Shown here: positions 17,516-27,338 of the stretch, in pieces
Layout of the letters: every line of letters begins with the position of its first letter
Numbering within the stretch: the stretch's first letter is position 1
Assembly (NCBI GenBank): GCA_039026955.1
Contig: JBCCLH010000029.1
Coordinates: forward strand, 1 to 64,000
Origin: Kordia sp039026955
GTDB taxonomy: Bacteria; Bacteroidota; Bacteroidia; Flavobacteriales; Flavobacteriaceae
Length of the DNA: 64,000 nt
Direction: 5' to 3'
Program-made: the position numbers and the translations under genes
The notes under the pieces: generated by a model
The model's database searches: none
Told to the model about the DNA's origin: nothing
What the model saw: the letters and a program-made list of their open reading frames with translations, nothing else

Positions 17516-19093
17516 ATGAATATTCCCGAAAAGTATCAAATTACAGAAACCATTACGCAGGATACGTATCTCGTTGATGGTGAATTAAAGAAATGGACAG
17601 GACAAACCTCTGAAGTCTATTCCACCATTTCTTCCACAGAAGCATATCAAAAAACCTTACTAGGAACGATTCCGACGTTGGGAGAAACGGAAGCGTTGGA
17701 AGCGCTAAATTCTGCCGTAAATGCCTATGGCAAAGGACAAGGATTGTGGCCAACGATGAAAGTGATAGACAGAATTGAGTGCATGAAAAAGTTCGTGGAG
17801 CAAATGAAAACCAAGCGCGATGAGGTCGTAAAACTGCTCATGTGGGAAATTGGTAAAAATCTAGCAGATTCTGAAAAAGAATTTGACAGAACTGTCGATT
17901 ATATCTACGATACCATTGAAGATTATACCCAAATGGATCGCGATAGTGCAAAATTTCAAAAACATGGCGGCGTGCATGCACACATTCGTCGTGGACCGTT
18001 AGGTGTTGTGTTGTGTCTCGGACCGTATAATTATCCGCTCAATGAAACTTTTGCGTTGTTGATTCCTGCGATTATCATGGGAAATACAACGATTTTTAAA
18101 CCCGCAAAATTTGGAGTTTTATTGCTTTCACCATTGTTAGAAGCGTTTCAAAATAGCTTTCCGAAAGGTGTGGTGAATATTATTTACGGACGAGGAAGAG
18201 TCGTAGCATCACCAATTATGAAAGACGGTCGCGTAGATGTTTTGGCATTGATTGGAAATAGTAAATCTGCCAATGCCTTGCAAAGTGTACATCCAAAAAG
18301 TAACCGTTTGCGAATGGTTTTAGGTTTGGAAGCGAAAAATCCAGCGATTGTATTGAAAGATGCGGATTTAGACTTAGCGATTAACGAATGCATTGCTGGA
18401 ACCACTTCATTCAATGGACAACGTTGTACAGCGCTGAAAGTATTGTATGTGCATGAAGACATCATTGAAGAATTCAACAAGCGATTCTCTGAAAAGTTAG
18501 ACGCCTTAAAATTTGGAAATCCTTGGGATGAAGGCGCAAAACTCACGCCATTACCAGAACCCGACAAACCAGCTTACATTCAAGAATTGATTGATGATGC
18601 ATTGGAAAAAGGAGCAAAAATCGTCAATGAAAAAGGTGGTAAAACTACAGATAATTACATTTTTCCAGCAGTATTATATCCTGTGACTAAAGACATGCGC
18701 GTGTATGAAGAAGAGCAATTTGGTCCTGTGATTCCTGTAATTTCCTTCTCGGATATTGAACAACCATTGGACGATATGGCGGAATCCAATTACGGACAAC
18801 AAGTCAGTTTGTTTGGAAAAGATATCAAAACGCTCGCGCCATTGATTGATACCTTGGTGAATTTGGTATGTCGTGTAAATTTAAACAGTTCCTGTCAACG
18901 TGGACCAGATGTCTATCCGTTTACGGGAAGAAAAGATTCTGCCGTAGCGACTTTAAGTGTGCACGCTGCGCTGCGTTCGTTCTCGATTAGAACCTTTGTC
19001 GCTTCAAAAGACAATGAGTATAACAATGCGATTTTAATAGAATTGTTAAAAACTAGAGAATCTAATTTTGTGAGTACGGATTATATTATTTGA
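17516..19093 (+). CDS. gapN: NADP-dependent glyceraldehyde-3-phosphate dehydrogenase, non-phosphorylating
   Basis: Aldehyde dehydrogenase superfamily, 525 residues. Likely oxidises glyceraldehyde 3-phosphate directly to 3-phosphoglycerate with NADP, supplying NADPH. The substrate cysteine is C304 in SFNGQRCTALK, with the general-base glutamate in LGLEAKNPAIV near 270 and the PYNYPLNETF segment near 175. The N-terminal 40 residues and the NSSCQRGPDVYPFTGRKDS tail match GapN-like proteins rather than generic aldehyde dehydrogenases. It is monocistronic, with repeats on both sides. Confidence 0.85.
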   Translation: MNIPEKYQITETITQDTYLVDGELKKWTGQTSEVYSTISSTEAYQKTLLGTIPTLGETEALEALNSAVNAYGKGQGLWPTMKVIDRIECMKKFVEQMKTKRDEVVKLLMWEIGKNLADSEKEFDRTVDYIYDTIEDYTQMDRDSAKFQKHGGVHAHIRRGPLGVVLCLGPYNYPLNETFALLIPAIIMGNTTIFKPAKFGVLLLSPLLEAFQNSFPKGVVNIIYGRGRVVASPIMKDGRVDVLALIGNSKSANALQSVHPKSNRLRMVLGLEAKNPAIVLKDADLDLAINECIAGTTSFNGQRCTALKVLYVHEDIIEEFNKRFSEKLDALKFGNPWDEGAKLTPLPEPDKPAYIQELIDDALEKGAKIVNEKGGKTTDNYIFPAVLYPVTKDMRVYEEEQFGPVIPVISFSDIEQPLDDMAESNYGQQVSLFGKDIKTLAPLIDTLVNLVCRVNLNSSCQRGPDVYPFTGRKDSAVATLSVHAALRSFSIRTFVASKDNEYNNAILIELLKTRESNFVSTDYII

Positions 19094-19163
19094 TAATTTG
19101 GGTGTTGGATTTTAGGTCACTTACGCTTTTAGGTATTGGTATTATTTTGATAAAACTATGATA

Positions 19164-19271
19164 CGTCATTACGAGGAAGTATGACGAAGTAATCTGTTAG
19201 TATCCTAGCAATATTTGTGTATGAAAGAAACAGATTGCCACTCTCCAATCAAGTTGGAGATCGCAATGACG
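19164..19271. repeat. Dispersed repeat, family A copy 3
   Basis: CGTCATTACGAGGAAGTATG to GATCGCAATGACG, with AAACAGATTGCCAC inside. Lies between the 3' ends of gapN and the convergent minus-strand operon. Confidence 0.85.
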
Positions 19272-19367
19272 TATTATGACCAATTCAGAAATTTTATATA
19301 AGACCACAGATTCGCCACTCGAACTGACGTTAGTTTCTTGTAAAAACAATCAAAAAAACAACACAGT

Positions 19368-20510
19368 CTATTGCTTAAACGGCGCGTGCTGCTTAAAAGA
19401 CTTAATACGAATGTTTCCAATAAAAAGTTTCATCAAACTATTAATAAAAGGGCGTTTGTGGCGAATGTAGCAAGTCAAATCTTGGGGTTTGGCGCCGAGT
19501 GTACTTTTAATTTCTGAGGCGGTTCTTCCCAAATTGATGCGTTTTGAACCGTATAAAATTCCCAAACGGACATAATCATTTAAGATTCTTGGGTAAATGG
19601 CAAAATCTCTATTCAGCGCATAATTCAAACCAATAAAATGTGCGTCCAGATTGTGTCCATTTCGCATTGCAGATAAGAATCCGACAAGCGTGTGTTCTAA
19701 AAAATAACCTTTTACAATAAATTGCTCGCCATAGGTTTTTTTAAGCAACATATATGTATCTAAATCGAGGACTTGCGCATTGAAATTTGCATTCGCAATC
19801 GTGTTTTCATAAAGTGCTTGCAATTCTTCTCTGTAATAATCAATTTCTTGATAGGTAAACTCTTTTGCGATGAGTGGTTCGCTTTTGCTGTCTGCTTTAT
19901 TCGCTTTGACTCTGTATTTCGATTTGAGCGCGTTTTTATACTCGTCAAACGAAGTCCATTCAGGTTTGAGTGTGATGATCATATTCGGTTCAACTTTCAT
20001 GGGCGCATAGCCATAATCTTTTAGTTGATCTGTGAGTTTTAGCGAAGTTTTTTTAAAATCTTTCACAAAAACCGCGTGCAGCTTTTTTGTTTCTTTCATC
20101 ACTACTTTTAAACCAGCGACTAACTCGTGAAACAATCTGTTGTAGTTTTCACCTTCCTTTATAAATGTTCCGTATTCGCCACTTAAAAAGACATTTCCGC
20201 AAAACATAATTTTAGGCGAATTGTTACAAAATAAACCGTTAATGGTCCGTTTAATCCATCTGGCAATTTTAATATTTTGTGTGATGGTTTCTATGGGAAT
20301 TGTCACCGTTTGCGTAGATGCAAAAGCAACTGCTTCTTGTTGATCGTTCACAATTACGATGTAGCGAAACACAATATCGCTATTGGCAAGTTCGTACGCA
20401 CGTAGAAATTCAGGTGTGTAATAAGTATTTTTTCCGCAACCTAACTGTGCCCAATATGCCGATGGAATATCGTTGATGTTATCATAAAAAATGGGCGATC
20501 CGTAACTCAT
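19368..20510 (-). CDS. GNAT-fold acyltransferase-like protein (FemAB-like)
   Basis: 380 residues, no signal peptide. The pattern of an N-terminal region, a basic motif KSKYRVKANKA (about 196-206) and a C-terminal GNAT-like half (VKGYFLEHTLVGFLSAMRNGHNLDAHFIGLNY...INLGRTASEIKSTLGA) resembles the FemAB-like acyltransferases that join amino acids to peptidoglycan or other acceptors. The substrate is unknown. Its ATG overlaps the stop of the EamA transporter gene by 4 bp, so it is the last gene of a coupled three-gene operon. Confidence 0.6.
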   Translation of the reverse strand: MSYGSPIFYDNINDIPSAYWAQLGCGKNTYYTPEFLRAYELANSDIVFRYIVIVNDQQEAVAFASTQTVTIPIETITQNIKIARWIKRTINGLFCNNSPKIMFCGNVFLSGEYGTFIKEGENYNRLFHELVAGLKVVMKETKKLHAVFVKDFKKTSLKLTDQLKDYGYAPMKVEPNMIITLKPEWTSFDEYKNALKSKYRVKANKADSKSEPLIAKEFTYQEIDYYREELQALYENTIANANFNAQVLDLDTYMLLKKTYGEQFIVKGYFLEHTLVGFLSAMRNGHNLDAHFIGLNYALNRDFAIYPRILNDYVRLGILYGSKRINLGRTASEIKSTLGAKPQDLTCYIRHKRPFINSLMKLFIGNIRIKSFKQHAPFKQ

Positions 20511-21409
20511 CTACGTCGTGCTTTGTTTGTATTTAGGGTAACCAAGTACACGCCAGCAAAAATTAAAACTGCTGCGACTACTTTGATCAAATCTAACGAA
20601 TCGCTGCCGACAATCACGGCAAAAATTCCTGCAATTACAGGTTGAAGATATAAAAAAGTTGTGACGGTTGAAGCTTTTAATTCGCGTAATGCCAGTGGAT
20701 TTAATAAATAGGTCGCAAAAGTTGCACCTACGATTACAAATCCTGCTTCAAAAAAGATGTATGGCGAAAACGAAGCCCAATCTACCGAACTCAATTGTGA
20801 ATAACCGAATGGCAATACTAAAATGGTTCCAAACAAAAACAACCATTTAATGAAAGTCATCGGATGGTATTTATAAGTCAGTTTTTTAATAATGATGATG
20901 TAAATACTATACGAAACCGCATTGATAAATACGAGCAAATTTCCTAGTGGAATGTTGGTAGAATCTGCCGTAGCTTTTCCATAAATGCTGAGTACAACCG
21001 CGCCAGAAAGACCCAATACAATTCCGATGATTTTGGTTGGAATGACTTTTTCTTTGAGGAATATTGCAGATAAAATCAATACAATAATCGGGACGACGAC
21101 CATAATCACCGAAGCGTGAATTGGTGTCGTATATTCAAACCCTTTGAAAAAGCACAACATGTTGATGGCAATTCCGAATACTGCGCCTAAAAAGAAGGTT
21201 CTGTAATCTTTCGGTTCAATCTTTTCTTTTGGTCCTAAAAAGCTAAATAACCAAAACAACAATCCCGCACCAGCGACACGCAACAGAATAAATCCGAACG
21301 GTTTTATGTAGCCACCTTTGATTACATCGGAAGCAAAAGTAAACGTCACGCCATAAAATACTTGCACCATAAAGGCGGCGACAAAGGCAAAGGATTTTTT
21401 AGATAACAT
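20507..21409 (-). CDS. EamA/DMT-family transporter
   Basis: 300 residues with about ten hydrophobic segments in two repeated halves, the second starting near residue 155 (GNLLVFINAVSYSIYI). Typical of drug/metabolite exporters of the EamA family. The start overlaps the stop of the arsC-like gene by one base (TAATG) and its own stop overlaps the next gene start. Substrate unknown. Confidence 0.88.
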   Translation of the reverse strand: MLSKKSFAFVAAFMVQVFYGVTFTFASDVIKGGYIKPFGFILLRVAGAGLLFWLFSFLGPKEKIEPKDYRTFFLGAVFGIAINMLCFFKGFEYTTPIHASVIMVVVPIIVLILSAIFLKEKVIPTKIIGIVLGLSGAVVLSIYGKATADSTNIPLGNLLVFINAVSYSIYIIIIKKLTYKYHPMTFIKWLFLFGTILVLPFGYSQLSSVDWASFSPYIFFEAGFVIVGATFATYLLNPLALRELKASTVTTFLYLQPVIAGIFAVIVGSDSLDLIKVVAAVLIFAGVYLVTLNTNKARRR

Positions 21410-21759
21410 TAGGAAAGTGCTTCTTTAGCGGCAGCAACGGTTTTGGCAGTATTTCCAATAAAAATCTGATCATCTACTAAGATTACTGGTCGCTTTAAAA
21501 AGGTATAGTGTTCTAAAATGTATTTTTTAAAATCGTCTTCCGTTAAATTCTGATTCTTCAAATCTTTTTCTCTGTACAAACGCGCACGCTTGCTAAATAA
21601 CGCTTCATAACTTCCTGAAAGCGAATGCATTTCTTCTAATTGTGCTGCGGTCATGGCTTCTTCTTTAATGTCTTGTAAAATTACATCGGCTGCAGGTTGT
21701 AATTCTTTGAGAATGCGTTGACACGTATTGCAAGTGCCTAAATGATAGATTTTCTTCAC
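21409..21759 (-). CDS. ArsC/Spx-family thioredoxin-fold protein
   Basis: 116 residues. Near the N-terminus is GTCNTCQRI (C9 and C12), the ArsC-family CxxC variant, and the C-terminal part has the usual RPVILVDDQIFIG. In Bacteroidota such proteins are often labelled arsenate reductase but few are proven. No ars genes are near; the partners are a DMT transporter and an acyltransferase-like protein. First gene of the operon; upstream 313 bp (21760-22072) shows nothing beyond AT-rich sequence and weak promoter-like bases. Confidence 0.8.
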   Translation of the reverse strand: MKKIYHLGTCNTCQRILKELQPAADVILQDIKEEAMTAAQLEEMHSLSGSYEALFSKRARLYREKDLKNQNLTEDDFKKYILEHYTFLKRPVILVDDQIFIGNTAKTVAAAKEALS

Positions 21760-22072
21760 AGGATTTCGATTTTAAAAAGTGGTTTATTTGAATAACTTTT
21801 GCAAAGAAAATTCATTTCCAGCAAAAATGAATACTTTTAGTAAAAATATAGTAAATGAATTTTATACGAATCGTTCGCAATAAAGTTATATTTTGCAACT
21901 GAAAAAGTAGTGTAATATATTTTATTGGACAAAATAAAGTGAAAAACACTAACAAATTGATTCACCAATGTTTAACATTCCGTTTAGAAAGTATTCACAT
22001 TTTTAAACGACTCATAACATCTTAAAAAAACGAATTAGCGTATCTTTACGTATTATAACAAGGAGAAAATTA

Positions 22073-23935
22073 ATGAACAGCCATAAAACGCTCACATATA
22101 TACAAAATATTCTGGCAAATGTGCCATCCGATTGGACACGCTTAACAACGCACCGACTCGATATTTATACTGAAAAATTAGCCAAAGTTGAATTTTTAGA
22201 ATACTTCGATAAATTATACTTAGCAGACGATTTTTCTACGAATACTTTAAACGAATTGCCAACAGCGTATGATTATATTCGCTTGGGACATCCGTTGTCC
22301 TGTGTGTTGGAATGGACCATTGCAAAATTGAACGATCTCAAAGCTGAAAACATCATCAGTTTTCAGTCGGATACCGTTCCTGTAATGGCAATCTTGAGAA
22401 AAAATCTACTCGCAAATACCGCGACGCAAATTGTATACACCGACGAATTACCGAAATCTTTTGATGCGGAAGCGTTGAAAAAAGTTTACGGATATACCTT
22501 TGAATTGCGAAAAGTCAGTTCAGTAGCAGACATTCCACAATTTGATGGAACTACGATTTTTATTTCGCAACAAGATGAACTAAGTAAAGTTGAATTTTCT
22601 TCAACTATTGACTTTATCGTAAATATACATTCAATATTAGGAAGTGTGTTGATAGGAAATAATCATCAAGATGCTAGTTACGTTTCCGAGATACAACATG
22701 TGCGTAGGCGCGAAACAGTAGCCATGACACCTGCGAACTGTTTGATTGCTTTGCATGATATTATTGGAACAGCTTTCAATGAAGAGAAATGCGATATAGT
22801 TGCTAATAAAAAGTTAGTGACAGATGCCATTAGAAACATTAATGGAGTTGATACAAAAGTGTTGGTCGGTTCCAGCGGATTATCCATTCAATATGCCATT
22901 ATGATGGGATTGGTGGATGCGGCGCTCGAGCAACATCCTGGAAAAGACATCAAATTTATTGTGCCAACCAATTGTTATGGCGGGACAAACGATCAGGCGC
23001 GGCGTGTAGCGGCTTGTATTGATAATGTAGCTGTAGTCGATTTATTAGTCGACAGAGAACATGACATGGTTGATAGTCTGAATGATGTGTTAGATGCAAT
23101 CGCACAAGAAGATGCAATTCCATATATTATTGCAGAAATTCCAACAAATCCGCGTGTGGAAGTTCCTGACTTGGCAGCCTTAAAAACGACGTTAAGCAAA
23201 CAACGTTCGACTGCAACAGATGAAATTGCTGTGGAACCTGTGTTTATTTTAGATCAAACGTTCTGTCCGAATGTACACTTTTTAGGAGAAGGCGAAACTT
23301 TATCTGCCATTCGCGCGATTTCCTATTCGAGTGGTTCTAAATTTGCAAGTGGCGGTTTGTGTACGGCGGGATACTGTATTGGAAACGAAAAAGCGGCAAC
23401 ACTGTTTGAAAAGATAGAAAAACACTTACTACTTTGCGATAACGAAGCGACTCCATTACAGTATAAATTGTTAGCGGAATATTTGCCTTCTATGAAGCAA
23501 CGCATTGTAGAAGCCTATAAAAATACACGAGAATTTGTCACGTTTATTGAAAAGGTTTTGCCGGATGCAAAAATTAATTTTGTATCAGAAGAATTAGCTG
23601 CACAAGGATTCACACCTTCCGTATTTTCGTTAAATCTTCCAACGAAAGGTGAAACGGAAGAAGAACGAGAAGCCTACAAACGTACTTTAAACCACAAACT
23701 CATCAAAATGATGATTACGGAGATTCCGAATGAAAGTAAGCATTGTGTGAGTTACGGGCAACTCAAAGGATGTTATTGGACAATTCCAGCAACCTCAACC
23801 CAAGGAACAACCAAAGAAAGTGACAAAGATTACATTGCACGCGTAGCCGTTTCTCCAAATCTAGATTTACAAAAACACAAAGAAGTATTTGCTGATTTTG
23901 TGAAGCAAGCGTATGCTTTTGTGGAAGAGTTGTAA
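22073..23935 (+). CDS. Cys/Met-metabolism family PLP enzyme with N-terminal extension
   Basis: 620 residues, far longer than the roughly 380-400 of cystathionine synthases and lyases. The PLP lysine is probably K423 in SYSSGSKFASGG; the PLP fold starts near residue 230. The first 220 residues have no family I can name. Related long proteins occur in other Bacteroidota. The true substrate is not evident; a lyase or transferase acting on sulfur amino acids is likely. Unusually for this phylum the ATG follows a Shine-Dalgarno-like AAGGAG at 7 bases. A weak -7 element (TATCTTTA) is at 22041. Confidence 0.75.
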   Translation: MNSHKTLTYIQNILANVPSDWTRLTTHRLDIYTEKLAKVEFLEYFDKLYLADDFSTNTLNELPTAYDYIRLGHPLSCVLEWTIAKLNDLKAENIISFQSDTVPVMAILRKNLLANTATQIVYTDELPKSFDAEALKKVYGYTFELRKVSSVADIPQFDGTTIFISQQDELSKVEFSSTIDFIVNIHSILGSVLIGNNHQDASYVSEIQHVRRRETVAMTPANCLIALHDIIGTAFNEEKCDIVANKKLVTDAIRNINGVDTKVLVGSSGLSIQYAIMMGLVDAALEQHPGKDIKFIVPTNCYGGTNDQARRVAACIDNVAVVDLLVDREHDMVDSLNDVLDAIAQEDAIPYIIAEIPTNPRVEVPDLAALKTTLSKQRSTATDEIAVEPVFILDQTFCPNVHFLGEGETLSAIRAISYSSGSKFASGGLCTAGYCIGNEKAATLFEKIEKHLLLCDNEATPLQYKLLAEYLPSMKQRIVEAYKNTREFVTFIEKVLPDAKINFVSEELAAQGFTPSVFSLNLPTKGETEEEREAYKRTLNHKLIKMMITEIPNESKHCVSYGQLKGCYWTIPATSTQGTTKESDKDYIARVAVSPNLDLQKHKEVFADFVKQAYAFVEEL

Positions 23936-24208
23936 AATTTTTCAATTTGTTAATTTGAAAATGTATCAATGTATTTCAAAGGAAATAATGTGTTTTACCA
24001 GAAACAGATTGCTACGTCTTCTCCTTCTCAATGAATATATAATACCAAAACGTCACTTCGATTTCTATGACAAAAGCAAGCGATGTTGCAGAAAAGTTTT
24101 GATTTTTGGTTTAGAAATCTAAAAGTATAAATTATTACAATATTTGTGATAGAAGCAAAATCACCATTGGTACATTTTCAAATTATCAAATTGTTACATT
24201 AAAATAAA

Positions 24209-24333
24209 CGTCACTTCGAGTGGTTTTTGAGGAACGAAAAAAATGTATCAAGTACTTTGATGTCAAAAATAATCTAGAGAAATCATAGTAGATCTCGATA
24301 CAAAATTCTTTCAGAATTTCACTCAATCTGACG
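24209..24333. repeat. Imperfect inverted repeat, family C-like
   Basis: Begins CGTCACTTCGAGTGG and ends CACTCAATCTGACG, with GATCTCGATAC inside. Together with decayed family A sequence (CAGATTGCTACGTC near 24006) and the short tandem run after it, this fills the 498-bp gap 23936-24433. Confidence 0.6.
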
Positions 24334-24377
24334 TTTTGTTTTATCACAGAACTCCATCTTCTAACAAATACCAAAAC

Positions 24378-24430
24378 AAATCCACAAATTGACGAATTAA
24401 CGAATCCACAAATCCACAAATCCACAAAAA
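24378..24430. repeat. Short tandem repeat of AATCCACA units
   Basis: Runs of AATCCACA and related octamers directly after the stop codon of the minus-strand M1 peptidase gene. The long ORF on the minus strand here is a product of the repetition. Confidence 0.6.
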
Positions 24431-24433
24431 CAA

Positions 24434-26080
24434 CTACTCCACTTCACCATACGTCACATAAAAATTAGGATTCAACTCAACCGTATCAACTTTAGTAGAC
24501 AGTTTTTTAGTTTGCCAATCGGTTGTAGGAGATAACCATACCAATTCGTCATTCAATGCCATTTGTACCTTCATGTCAAAATTAGCAACGGTATTTTCCC
24601 AACGGTATACAAACTTATTACCTTCTCGTTTGTAGCGAAGGACAGGAATTTTAATGGTTCGTAAATACTGATCAAACACTTTGGACAAATCAATTCCCGA
24701 TTTCTCACTGATGTAACTTTCAATCTGTTGTGTAGTCACAGTTTGATGGAAGAAATCTTTATTCAATCCGCGTAAAATACTGCGCCATTTTGCGTCGTCA
24801 TTGATCAATTGGCGAATGGTATGCAACATATTCGCGCCTTTATAATACATATCGCCGGAACCTTCATGATTCACATTGTAAATTCCGATAATTGGACGAT
24901 CGTTTTGAACGCTTCTACGTGTTCCAATCACATATTCCGCACTGGCTTCTTTCCCATAAAAATAATCCAAAAACAAATTCTCAGAATAGGCTGTAAAACT
25001 CTCGTGAATCCACATATCTGCAATGTCAATATTGGTAATGTTATTGGCAAACCATTCGTGTCCCGACTCGTGAATGATGATAAAATCAAACTTCAATCCC
25101 CAACCTGTACGACTCAAATCCGAACCTCTATACCCATTCATATAGCCATTTCCATACGTCACCGAACTTTGGTGTTCCATGCCCAAATATGGTGCCTCCA
25201 CAAGCTTGTAACTATCTTCATAAAACGGATACGGTCCAAACCAATGCTCAAACGCTTCCAATGTACGTTTGGCATCTTTAAATTGCTCTTTGGCTTTCTC
25301 TAAATTATCGCGCAACACATAATAATCCATGTCTAACGTACCATTTTCGCCCTCATACTTTTCGCCGAAATAGACATAATCGCCAATATTAATATTCACG
25401 CCATAATTATTAATCGGATTCACTACATTCCAGTGATACGTTTTCGTAGCATCCTCTTTTTCTTCTACTTTTAGCAAACGTCCATTTGAAATATTCATCA
25501 AATTCTTTGGCACATTCACGCTAATCTTCATGCTATCCACTTCATCGTACATATGATCTTTGCATGGCCACCAAACACTCGCGCCCAATCCTTGGCAGGA
25601 AGAAGCTACAAATGGCAGTCCGTTTTTATCTTTTTTCCAGGTAATTCCGCCATCCCACGGAGGTCTTCGCGCTACTTTTGGCTTGCCTTCATAAAACACC
25701 TGAACACTATATATTTTTCCTTTTTTCTGTCTTTTTTTGAGCTGAATAAAATACGCGTACCCTTCTTTTGTGATCTCTAACTCTTTTCCACCTTGAATGA
25801 CTTTTGTAATTTGTAAAGGCGGTTGCAAATCGATTTGAAGCGTTTTTTGTCCTTTTTTCAAGACTTTATATTGAATCGTATTGCTTCCTGTGATGGTTTT
25901 TTCGGAAGGATCTACTTTAATATCTAAATGATAATGTGTCAAATCCCACCAAGCACGTTCAGGCGTAATAGAACCGCGTAAGGTATCTTGTTTTGTGAAA
26001 TTTTGACTAAAAGAATTTGTGCTGAATGCAAGCAATACAAAAAGTAGAAAAATAGAGAAGTTGTTATTTTTATATATCAT
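24434..26080 (-). CDS. Exported M1-family metallopeptidase
   Basis: 548 residues with a signal peptide (MIYKNNN then a hydrophobic run, cut near NSFSQ). Zinc ligands are H337 and H341 in HESGH and E360 in WIHESF, the M1 pattern HExxH-x18-E. The GAMEN-like exopeptidase loop reads LGMEHQ (299-304). Shorter than full aminopeptidase N and without the large C-terminal helical domain, so it belongs to the short M1 type common in Bacteroidota. Probably degrades peptides in the periplasm or outside. Divergent from metB-like gene. Confidence 0.92.
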   Translation of the reverse strand: MIYKNNNFSIFLLFVLLAFSTNSFSQNFTKQDTLRGSITPERAWWDLTHYHLDIKVDPSEKTITGSNTIQYKVLKKGQKTLQIDLQPPLQITKVIQGGKELEITKEGYAYFIQLKKRQKKGKIYSVQVFYEGKPKVARRPPWDGGITWKKDKNGLPFVASSCQGLGASVWWPCKDHMYDEVDSMKISVNVPKNLMNISNGRLLKVEEKEDATKTYHWNVVNPINNYGVNINIGDYVYFGEKYEGENGTLDMDYYVLRDNLEKAKEQFKDAKRTLEAFEHWFGPYPFYEDSYKLVEAPYLGMEHQSSVTYGNGYMNGYRGSDLSRTGWGLKFDFIIIHESGHEWFANNITNIDIADMWIHESFTAYSENLFLDYFYGKEASAEYVIGTRRSVQNDRPIIGIYNVNHEGSGDMYYKGANMLHTIRQLINDDAKWRSILRGLNKDFFHQTVTTQQIESYISEKSGIDLSKVFDQYLRTIKIPVLRYKREGNKFVYRWENTVANFDMKVQMALNDELVWLSPTTDWQTKKLSTKVDTVELNPNFYVTYGEVE

Positions 26081-26121
26081 TTTGATAAAAAAGTTACGTC
26101 TCGTTAAAGTTACGTCGATAA

Positions 26122-26153
26122 TCTGAAAACTAATAAATGAAACGTTAAATTTG
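26122..26153 (+). promoter_or_regulatory. Promoter of cystathionine gamma-synthase gene
   Basis: -33 element TCTG (26122-26125), 20-base spacer, and -7 element TAAATTTG (26146-26153), a full TAnnTTTG match. The start of transcription would fall near 26160, which excludes the GTG at 26159 as start codon. Confidence 0.6.
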
Positions 26154-26176
26154 TAATAGTGTCAAAGCATCATCTT

Positions 26177-27319
26177 ATGAAATTCAACACAAAAACCATT
26201 CACGGCGGACAAGAACCAGACAAGGCGTATGGATCTGTGATGCCACCAATATATCAAACATCTACCTTTGCCCAGAGTACACCAGGCGGACACAAAGGCT
26301 ATGAATACGGACGTACACACAATCCAACCCGAAATGCTTTGGAAAAAGCTTTTGCAAGTTTAGAAAACGGAAATTATGGATTGGCATTTGGTTCAGGATT
26401 AGCAGCGATTGATGCGATTATGAAACTCTTAAAATCGGGCGATGAGGTCATTTCGACGAATGATTTATATGGTGGAACCTATCGTTTATTTACTAAGATT
26501 TTTGAGAATTACGGTCTCAAATTTCACTTTATTGGAATGGAGAATGCAGCAGATATCGAAAGTTATATCAATGACAACACCAAACTGATTTGGATAGAAA
26601 CACCGACCAATCCGATGATGAATATTATTGATATTGAAGCGACGGCGGCGATTGCGAAAAAGAACAATCTGCTATTAGCAGTTGATAATACCTTTGCAAC
26701 ACCGTATTTGCAACGTCCGTTAGATTTAGGAGCGGATATCGTGATGCATTCCGTAACCAAATACATTGGCGGACATAGCGATTTGATCATGGGTGCTTTG
26801 GTAGTAAAAGATCAAGAATTGGCAGATCAACTGTATTTTATTCAAAATGCAAGTGGCGCTATTTGCGGTCCCATGGATAGTTTTTTGGCATTGCGTGGCA
26901 TTAAAACCTTGCATGTGCGTATGCAGCGACACTGCGAAAATGGAAAAGCGATTGCCGAATTTTTAGCAAATCATCCGAAAGTAGAGAAAGTCTACTGGCC
27001 AGGATTTGAAGATCATCCAAATCATGCGATTGCCAAAAAACAAATGGACGATTTTGGAGGAATGATTTCTTTTGTCACCAAAGGAAACGATTACGAACAA
27101 GCCATCCGCATCATAGAAAATCTGGAAATTTTCACTTTAGCAGAATCCTTAGGTGGCGTGGAATCGTTGGCTGGTCATCCCGCTAGCATGACGCATGCGA
27201 GTATTCCGAAAGAGGAACGTGAAAAAACAGGTGTGGTGGATGCGTTAATTCGATTAAGTGTAGGCATTGAAGACGTAGACGATCTTATTTCGGATTTGGC
27301 GCAGGCTTTGGAGAAATAG
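26177..27319 (+). CDS. metB: Cystathionine gamma-synthase
   Basis: 380 residues, PLP enzyme of the Cys/Met family. The PLP lysine is K195 in SVTKYIGGHSD. YxYxRxxNPT is seen as YEYGRTHNPTRN. Joins an activated homoserine with cysteine; homocysteine synthase or cystathionine beta-lyase action cannot be excluded because these enzymes look alike. The ATG at 26177 is chosen because an upstream GTG lies at or before the predicted transcription start and MKFNTKTIHGG fits the family start. Confidence 0.88.
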   Translation: MKFNTKTIHGGQEPDKAYGSVMPPIYQTSTFAQSTPGGHKGYEYGRTHNPTRNALEKAFASLENGNYGLAFGSGLAAIDAIMKLLKSGDEVISTNDLYGGTYRLFTKIFENYGLKFHFIGMENAADIESYINDNTKLIWIETPTNPMMNIIDIEATAAIAKKNNLLLAVDNTFATPYLQRPLDLGADIVMHSVTKYIGGHSDLIMGALVVKDQELADQLYFIQNASGAICGPMDSFLALRGIKTLHVRMQRHCENGKAIAEFLANHPKVEKVYWPGFEDHPNHAIAKKQMDDFGGMISFVTKGNDYEQAIRIIENLEIFTLAESLGGVESLAGHPASMTHASIPKEEREKTGVVDALIRLSVGIEDVDDLISDLAQALEK

Positions 27320-27338
27320 AATTTTTTCTTGATATAAT

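Noticed and set aside
24186..24425. Minus-strand frame with repeated Cys-Gly-Phe-Val
   Set aside because: It is read out of the AATCCACA tandem repeat and the palindrome beside it; no start region or homologue.
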